A stretch of DNA of 20,071 nucleotides, taken from the NCBI GenBank assembly GCA_011800805.1, contig MPNW01000070.1:92127-112197 (forward strand), read 5' to 3'. The notes below the pieces were generated by a model, which saw only the letters and a list, made by a program, of their open reading frames with translations, was not told the origin of the DNA and did no database searches. Positions 8,930-16,300 of this stretch are shown here, in pieces (the stretch's first letter is position 1; each line of letters opens with the position of its first letter). The translations under genes and the position numbers were made by a program. The stretch comes from Hirudo medicinalis (Eukaryota; Annelida; Clitellata; Hirudinida; Hirudinidae).

Positions 8930-10048
8930 CATCATCAATCGTCGTCATCATCATCATTACATAAAAACAAGTCACACAGCAGTGAAAACATCAATCCCAG
9001 CTAAAGAGATGAAGAAAAGCAAGGAACCCATCTCTGCTTATTTTAACAACAACAACATCAGCTCACCACATCTCACATGATCACCACTAAGCCTGTGGTT
9101 AATCATAACATGACATCTGCTCATCCTCCATTGAAACTATCATCAATATAGCCATGAGTCACCAAAGCTTTTAATTGGGGGAACTGGGTGATTATTATTA
9201 CTGTAATTCTAGTCGACATTTTACACCTCACACGAGAGACTCTGTCAATTTACAAACATTCATCCCCTTTAGCTTGCTGACCAGAATACCTGTCATTTTT
9301 ATCGCCATCATCACTGTCATCATCATTGTCATCGTCGTCGTCATCGTTATCATCATCATCATCATCATCCTCATAACCCACTCACGGAGGACGTCAACAA
9401 CTTGAGAGGGGTTGTTCCTGTTCCTGATGGTGTTCTGAGCGATCTCCCACTTCTGCCACTCGCTGCTTGGGTTGAATGGATTGATCACCAGGGAGTTGAT
9501 GCCTGAGTGGGTAGAGGTTATGATGATGTTGATGGCAATGATGTTGTTGTTACTACTATGATCAACAGTAATATCAAAGGCTGTAGAGGTAACAGTTTGT
9601 TCATTTGAGAAAAGCCTTTTTAATAAGTCATTATTGACCACCATCAGTGGTACCACATTGGCACAACCATCATTCTTACTGCTCGCTCACCAGGATTGTA
9701 ATCAAGGCAGAATTCATTGAGCACAGTTTTGATGGTTGAACTTGCAGCATCAAAATACCACTGCTGGTTCTTCTGTCCATTCTTTTCCCAGCACACAACC
9801 TTCGTACCTGGAGCTGTACCCTGGCCAGAAACATCCAAGCAATGGCCACTGAGCTTGCTCCTGATGCAAACGTACTGGTACTGAAGGTAAATATAATCAA
9901 AAATTAATCACATAAAGATGCTTTCTCTTGTCCCAATTAATTTAAATTTAGTTTTTTTTGCGAAACTATTGATTAAATCGTTACAAGCTGTTGCAAACGA
10001 AAAATTATTGCAAACGAAATACAAGAAATCACTTACAGGAGTCACCAT
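7554..10048 (-). CDS. Double-trefoil R-type (ricin-B) lectin, 300 aa
   Basis: Coding exons in order are 10048-10037, 9880-9691, 9502-9386, 8739-8635, 8283-8187, 8138-7954 and 7750-7554. Intron phases are 0, 1, 1, 1, 2 and 1, and every junction keeps the frame. The ATG has a purine at -3 and G at +4. Trefoil 1 (about residues 7-131) has all three Q-x-W motifs: Q-Q-W (43-45), Q-K-W (84-86) and Q-L-W (127-129). A Gly/Pro/Gln-rich linker (about 132-173) follows. Trefoil 2 (about 174-300) has Q-L-W (213-215) and Q-R-W (293-295), with a degenerate beta subdomain (H-Q-W-R-I-E-G-D). Tandem trefoils are the layout of invertebrate R-type lectins such as the earthworm galactose-binding lectin. No signal peptide or catalytic domain is present. 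The intron at 8139-8186 is only 48 nt and is the least certain junction. Confidence 0.85.
8187..8283 (-). other. Linker exon between the two trefoils
   Basis: This exon encodes residues 143-173: A-Y-V-A-Q-G-G, then A-P-P-G-S-M, then M-Q-W-Q-K-L-V-D-G. Together with the end of the preceding exon (G-G-S-A-P-G-A) it joins the two lectin domains. It ends in phase 2, exactly where the single-trefoil genes join their acidic N-terminal exon to the trefoil, so it occupies the place of that exon. Confidence 0.6.
8348..8445. repeat. (ATT)n/(GTT)n microsatellite
   Basis: A run of ATT triplets is interrupted by GTT triplets and then returns to ATT. It lies in the intron between the exons at 8187-8283 and 8635-8739 of the double-trefoil lectin. 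Confidence 0.95.
8591..8614. repeat. (AATC)n tetranucleotide repeat
   Basis: About six AATC units lie in an intron, some 20 bases beyond the donor of the exon ending at 8635. They are followed by TTGG repeats. Confidence 0.9.
8890..8957. repeat. (AAT)n then (ATC)n microsatellite
   Basis: More than a dozen AAT triplets pass into ATC/GTC triplets. They lie in the 646-nt intron of the double-trefoil lectin. Confidence 0.95.
9302..9373. repeat. (ATC)n/(GTC)n microsatellite
   Basis: ATC-rich triplets end about 10 bases before the exon border at 9386, close to the donor site on the minus strand. Translation of this tract produces a methionine run that is not protein. Confidence 0.95.
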
Positions 10049-10110
10049 CTTCAGTTTAATTCAAAAGCAAGACAATCTTTCTCAAACAGATAACTTCGAT
10101 AAAAATTCTT
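10037..10110 (-). other. Start exon of the double-trefoil lectin with 5' UTR
   Basis: A T-rich acceptor (TTTTTATTTTTAG, AG at 10112-10111) precedes a 62-base leader, the ATG at 10048-10046 and four codons (M-V-T-P). The exon ends at a GTAAGT donor. The acceptor implies a further upstream exon, or a trans-spliced leader. Confidence 0.5.
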
Positions 10111-10166
10111 CTAAAAATAAAAATGCGCATACAAATGAGCAACGTTGCTTAAAGTTAATTTGGTAT

Positions 10167-10175
10167 AATTTATAG
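10167..10175 (-). promoter_or_regulatory. Possible TATA box for the double-trefoil lectin
   Basis: Read on the minus strand, TATAAATTA lies about 120 bases upstream of the start codon. It is an alternative to a distal promoter near 12.5 kb. In an AT-rich genome this could be chance. Confidence 0.25.
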
Positions 10176-12470
10176 GCATTAACCAGTGCAAGCTCTCCTC
10201 GCATACCTGTATACAAGAGCACTGAGTCCCGAGCTAATCGTGCATATCCTGTCGACTATGTTAAGTTATAAATAATTTTAATAGCAAAAACACAGACGTC
10301 ACCTAGCTGTAACAATCGCATTTTTATCGTCTGGCCCACATCGAAGCCTACAGAAGAGATTAACACAAACAAGCCTCGGTGATAGTAACCAATCGAGAGA
10401 AGAGGCCTTAATAGGTACATGCTGTTCTGCAATGGAGCTCTTGCAAAATTCCAGAGTTAATGTCACAACAAATCAACAAAAATCCGAAAATAAATTTTGC
10501 AATTTACATATCTCAACTAACAGCGACTTGACAATGTTTTCTTTACTCTATAAAAGTGATTCATCTGCCCTGTGGGTATAAAACGCAGTGAGATCCCCCA
10601 CTGTGGAGCTGGCATACCTCTCCAATACCACAAAATTGCCACTCACCATTAATGAGCCAACACTAGAGCGTACAACCACCCATTGCTTGATTGACACTTG
10701 AGCTAGATTAGCCAGTCAACTTGACGTCATACCAGCCCACTCCTAAATGTTAACATTCTCGAACTCATATCAGTGATCCTCAGTCCCGAATTAATCAAAG
10801 CATCAAAATATATATTTATTCCATGGTTGTCGGGTCCGTAGTCACATCGCAGAAAGTCGACGATCAATTGGTGAATAAACGATGAAGCGACACTTTCTCG
10901 TTTCAGTTGGAAATGTGCGGCATTTGAAAAGAATTCAAACACAGCCTCAAAACGAAATTCGGGAATGTGAAATAAAAAGCTTTACTCGACGACATCGAGA
11001 AAAATAAAAAATAAAATAAAAATCAGAATAAAATAAACTCTGCTCCACCGCTGAATTGACGATTGTCTGATAAAACTAGTTTAGTGTCTAAACGAAAATA
11101 ACTGAAGCCACAATCAAAAATCTACAATTTATCTGACCATTGGTGAAGCATCAGAAGACATTGAATAATGATAGCATAAGCATTTCATCATCAGAAGCGT
11201 TAGATGACCTGGCAGTCAACCGGCAAAGTCCAAGGTCGACCTCCAAAGCTAGTGGTTGAAAAAGCTGAAACCATGAACATGTCATTCTGGACCCAATGTA
11301 TTATGAAGATCATCCGTGTAATTGAAAACAATTGTGAACGTCGGCTGGTAATGCTCGCAAAAATTTTCTCTTTCGTTCAAAATCGTCGACAAAACACCAG
11401 GAAAACACCAGAACAGCATAGAATTATGAAAGACGCGCAACATTGTAAAAAAAAAAATAAAGTAGGTGTGATGGAGACGATGAGAATAGAAATGCAAACG
11501 AGACACGACTTCCCACGGGGATTGTGGAAGCAATGTCATTTGGATGAACTCTTGACCTCAGACCAGGTAAGTGACCAATTATAAAGAGAATCTCATCCAT
11601 AAATAAATTGCAGCACAAAAAGGGGAAAGTCAGAGAGACCTTTAAAGCTAGAAGTTCAACCACATCAATAATTCTATTGAGAACAATCCTTCACATTTAA
11701 AATTTCTGACAGGCAAGAAGCCAATGGATCCACTTGATTCTCTGAGTCTAGAGAGTTCGCAAAATGAAACTACGATGCTGTGTTCATTTTGAAAAGCAAC
11801 TCAAACTCAAATCTTAGCTCAATTGCAAGGTTCCACGGTTGACCCATTTAGAAACGGACTGCTTTAAATTCCAGAATGACAGGAGATCTGCAAAGAGACA
11901 AGAACGATTGCCATACAAAAATACCTCAAGAAATCACTCAGGCAGCTTTTTTGCCAATCAAAAGATGCTGCAGAATCTCACATAAGTCAGGTGAAGTGGG
12001 AAGAACTCGCAAAGGAAATCACCTTAAATAATAAACATCCAACTAGTGGCGAATTAAACTGAATTAAGCTTGAAAATTAAAACTATGCTAAGTTATCGGA
12101 TAAATTGGCGTCCGTAATTTAAAAACATTATTTGCAGACAAATTAAATATAAACACGTAAACGTAAACATCGACGTAACTCACAGGCCAGCCTGACAATT
12201 CGAGGGCGGAGAAATGTTACATTACAGAAAATCAATGTCTGCGATGCGATAAAAACGAGCCTTTCCGTGGCCCTCGAACTGCAGAAACTAAAAAGCCTAC
12301 TGGAAGCTGTAATCGGACGAACCACCGACTAGCACGGCAGTCGACTTCCACGAGCGATTAAATAATGAAAAGGAAAGCAGTGCTCGAAAAAAGCAGGAAA
12401 AAAGCTTGAACTAAAAACCGAATGACCGAAGAAAGCAAAAAGCAGGGAATGAACGAGACTGCAGACGACA
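10176..12470. other. Long stretch without a recognised gene
   Basis: Mostly AT-rich DNA. Two TATA-like words on the plus strand lie at about 10549-10556 and 10580-10587 with no gene after them. An A-rich, AAATA-type stretch lies near 11000-11040. A plus-strand frame at 11204-11584 is described separately. If the exon at 12482 is real, this whole region is a 2.4-kb intron of the double-trefoil lectin. Confidence 0.45.
11204..11584 (+). other. Orphan open frame, unknown
   Basis: A 126-codon frame, rich in K, R, M and Q, with no domain I recognise. A very good donor (CAG then GTAAGT) sits at 11566-11572, near its end, and an acceptor-like CTGACAG at about 11708-11714 could extend it by ten codons before a stop. 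Composition does not clearly differ from flanking DNA, so it may be chance or the remnant of an unknown element. Confidence 0.15.
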
Positions 12471-12481
12471 GCGACGCTTAC

Positions 12482-12570
12482 CTGTGACGGCCGATAAAGC
12501 TCGGGCTGGTGGAATATTAGGCGTAAAAGCGTTCGCCGCTCCTAAATAGAATGGCTGACGTAAACTCGCG
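12482..12570 (-). other. Putative distal 5' UTR exon of the double-trefoil lectin
   Basis: On the minus strand a strong donor (CACAG then GTAAGC, GT at 12481-12480) closes a GC-richer stretch without an ATG before the splice. A CRE-like TTACGTCA and a TATTTA word lie just upstream. Splicing to the acceptor at 10112-10111 would form the leader of the lectin mRNA. The upstream limit is a guess. Confidence 0.35.
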
Positions 12571-12599
12571 CAGGATAACAACGGAGAGAATCGATCAAA

Positions 12600-13087
12600 T
12601 TTCTAAGCGGAAGAAAACAACAAACTACAATCAAAGGTGAAATGAGATGGAATCGAATCCAGGAAATTGAAATTACAATCGGAAAACAATCAGGTCAGAA
12701 GTGCCTCTAAAATTGTCAACCATCCATCGGTGACCTTTTTGGTTTCATCCACCTCATCGATCAATCAATCAATCTGGTCCACTTGATTTCCTCAATACAT
12801 TTTCCACCCTCCTAAATACAAGTAATGATCCAAGTGGATGGTTGGTTAGGAACCAATCAACTGCTAACTCAACTCCAGTGGTACTTCTTCTCCAGATCAT
12901 CCATGGCATCCATGGCCTCGAAAGCCCGGCATTGGAAATTCCAGAATAGAAAACGGAAACCAGTCACCAGCACGAGAGAGAGATTGAGAGAGTTAGATAC
13001 TAATCGAATGAAACAAAACGACAACAACAGATAGTCACAACTCATCGCCACCTCTGCCAATCTGAGCCACCACCAAAGAACGGACGC
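12600..13087. other. 3' UTR region of calsyntenin / intergenic
   Basis: This region lies just past the calsyntenin stop on the minus strand and should hold its 3' UTR. I see no AATAAA on the minus strand here, so the poly(A) site cannot be placed. The open frames in it have no support. Confidence 0.4.
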
Positions 13088-13336
13088 TCATTCCGTGTCG
13101 CTCATGACGAAATGGTTGATCTTTGAGGCATCCTCATCGCTGTACTTGGTGCCTTTCTTAACCTTCTCACCGTCGTCCTCTTCATCTTCCTCCTCCTCCT
13201 CGGTGTCCCTCATCATTTCGTGGGCACTGCCGATGTCATCGTCGTCGTCGTAGTAACTTTCAGCGGCCGGATCCAGGGCTGCACTCTCGTCGCCGTTCTC
13301 CTTCTCCGATTGGTCCTCTTCTTTCAGGGCTGCAGT
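13088..13336 (-). other. Calsyntenin exon 14: acidic tail
   Basis: It encodes 82 residues with D-D-D-D-D and E-E-E-E-E-D-E-E-D-D runs, as in all calsyntenins, and ends F-V-M-S-D-T-E. There is no tryptophan, so no second kinesin-binding W-D motif is encoded here. Confidence 0.9.
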
Positions 13337-16300
13337 CTGCAAATCAAAATTTAACTTAATGTTCAGGTCACTAAATATTAGGACATGATGGAGAGCACAG
13401 CATATTAGCTGGAGAGAGGTCATTGTAGGTCCACTCGTTTGTTCCGCAAGTCACAATCATAACCATAATCACTGCCTCTAATGCTCACCTCGAGGGGATT
13501 GACAGTGATGGTTATGGTGGACCTGTCCCACTGAGGTTCCTGCTGGTTGTCCACGTGGACCTTGACGGTCTTTTGACGGTGGAAGAAGACCCTGTACATT
13601 CCGACCGAGATCACGACCATCAGCACGCAGACGCACAAGGTTATTGTTGCCACGACGCTCGCATTTCCTTGGAAATGTGATAAAGGAAATGGACAAATTA
13701 ATTGGTCGCTCCAGAAAACAATCACCTCGCTAGTAATGAATTCATTGACCTAGATAAATTACTCAATTATGCAAATCAAATTCACTGGGCCCACCTGTTC
13801 TGCTCTGTTCCTTGGATCCTGTGTCTGAGAACTTCTCGACCTGCAGTCCGTCGCCCTTCTGTGGCCCGTTGACGACGGGGTGAACGAACTTGTTTTGACC
13901 TATGTGACCTGCCTGCTGCGAAAGGTCGTCGGGGTATTCAAAGTGGATGGCGTTCAGCTGAAACGAGATGGGCGAATTGTTGTTAACAGCGACGACATTG
14001 TTTGCGATAAACATTTAGTAGTTCTGAGGTGATCTCGTGCAGATTTTTAAGATTAAACTGTCTTGAACTTGTTCAACCATATCTTGTCAGTGAAGGATCA
14101 ACAATCAATACCATAGCACCATCAATCACTCCAGCACGACAGACCTCAACAACCAGATCATCCTTGGACTTCTTTCCTTCTCCGTCATGGCAGAAGAGGA
14201 CAAAGATCTTCTTGTTGAGGTCCTCAGGTCTCTTGTGTATGTAGTTGATCTTCTTCAATATCTCGACAAAGTCCTTTGCTCTGCTCGGACCTAAGTTTCG
14301 AGCATGAAGTTGTAGTTAACTCAAACATTCATGCAATCCAAACAGTTCGACACGACGCACGCCTGGACGGAAAGGGCAATAGAATGATCGACCCTCGGGC
14401 TCCGCGTTCAAAACCTACAGTACCCTCACTGAAATCGAGAACTTCAAGAGTAATTCCTCTTGCATGCAAAAGTGATTCCTCGAATCGTGAAATAAATTAA
14501 GGTCAGCATGCTTCGCGAGCTCCTAATTATCCATTCGGCTAATTAATCATTCATGAGCACTGCCGGCAGAGTCCCTTTGAATCACCTTTGACGATGAGTC
14601 CTTCCAGCGACGAGTCGACGCGCAGGTGGTTCTTGTAGGCCAGGGCCTGAGGGTGGGTGACGTCCTCCACCTCTTCGTCCATGGCCGGGGAGACACGAAC
14701 AGTGCAGCTTTCGATGTCCTTCGTGCGTGGATCTCCCTGGATGTTCGTGGCACGCATACATTTAAATCACGTCGTTGAGAAGGTGGTGGTATCATCATCA
14801 CCACCACCACCACTGAAGCAGCCATCATCAGAAGATGATCTCCAGGCTCAAATATTATCAGTTGTCTAGTTACCAATTATTAATTATTGAACATGTTAAT
14901 GAATTACACAATAACTTGGTGATCAATTAGGTAATAGTAAATTAATTGATAAACAATTAATTTCCTCATCATCACCTTGATGAGCTCCTCGTAGGACAGG
15001 TCCCTCTCTGGTGGATAGCGATAGATGTCGACGTCCCTAAAGACCGGAATTCCTCTGCCGACATCCCTCTCTGCGTAGTCGAGCCTCTGCGTTCCGCTTA
15101 TGAACAGGGACGAGCCTGCAGTTTTGGAATCATCGCTCACAACATCTTGGGCCTTCAGGGGGGCTTGCGGTTGTCCCTTCGAGGGTACCAGGTGGATCTC
15201 CATTGACTCCTTGGATATCAGTCTTGGGTATGTCTCGTCGGTGCATCTGAGTCAATGATGGTTGTGATTATGATGTCATCAATATGTAAAGTCATAAAAG
15301 ATATAGACTCACTTCAGGGAAGTATGAAATGTGATGACAGAAGTCAAGGGTGAGGTAAAATCCCCAACGTCAGGGTTAAAGTTCATCCTTGGATTAGAGT
15401 ACCCGACGGTGGAGAGGAGGTGCTCCACGCTGGCCTTAGTCCTTCCGTTTATGGTGAGCTCGGTCATCTGGCTGTTCATGGAGATGGACATTCCCGACTC
15501 CATCTCATTGATGGAGTGAAAGTCCAGCTTCTCATTGCAGTTGCTGATGCACTTGACCGTCGTCTCCTTCAACAGGGACCTCCTCAGAACCCTCAGTTCG
15601 GCCAGGTGCCCGCGAAAGTGATCGCTGTAGCTCTGGGTCAGTCCCTTCCAGCACGCACCGACGGTCAGCTTGGTGGAGTGGACCTTCTTTGACAGATGGA
15701 GCGCATGGTCTTCCAGGGTCACTGGGTTGCGAGGGGTGTTGATGAAGAGGTTGCCGTCGACGAACAGGCGAGCCTTGTTCTGGTCGATGTTGATGGCATA
15801 GTGGTGCCACTTGTTGTCGCACGTCTGGTCGAGTTTCCAGTGCCATTCGGACGGCCTGTAGAACTCGTCGTCTTCATTTCTCATGGCGACTTCCTCACTG
15901 GCATCACTTCCTTCGGAGGGCAACTTTGACGAGCTCGATTTCTTGATCTTCTTGAGGACGTCGGGAATGTGGCTGCCGGACGGTTCGAACCTGGCCATCA
16001 CGACGAGGTGGCAATTGTGCAGGAAGAGGGCGACGTGGTTTCTGCTCATGCCTGGAGAAATTAATAATTTTAAAGAACGTTGACATGCCTCTTATCGTCA
16101 AACTGATGTTAAACGTCCCTCTTTCTTTCGACTACTTCAATCGACTCCACCTTACCTCATGCATCTCAAAAAGAGTAAAGAAATCTGACAATCACTCTGC
16201 TGGCAAAAATCGAGTGCAAAACAAAACACACCCTCTCCATCTGAACTGCACAGTACGCTCTGCTTCTCGTCTCGTCCGCTTTTCGGGAAGGCGTCCTCGT

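Noticed and set aside
8591..8957. Regular short repeats considered as a CRISPR array
   Set aside because: They are simple microsatellites without unique spacers, in an intron of a eukaryotic gene.
9228..9656. 142-codon minus-strand frame with a methionine run
   Set aside because: It is a read-through of an ATC microsatellite and two introns. Only 9386-9502 within it is a lectin exon.
9918..10175. 85-codon plus-strand frame
   Set aside because: AT-rich and overlapping the antisense of the lectin start exon and intron, with no similarity or promoter.
10549..10590. Two TATAAAA words on the plus strand
   Set aside because: No transcript start, exon or frame follows at the right distance, and such words are common in AT-rich DNA.
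13478..13696. Second minus-strand frame over the transmembrane exon
   Set aside because: Out of frame with the calsyntenin transmembrane and W-D motifs, and with no signal of its own.
14547..14876. 109-codon minus-strand frame over calsyntenin exon 10
   Set aside because: Wrong frame. The exon frame that joins its neighbours is the shorter one with C-T-V-R-V-S-P.
15420..15929. Several plus-strand and alternate-frame ORFs opposite the LNS exon
   Set aside because: They are shadow frames of calsyntenin exon 8, which carries all the family motifs.
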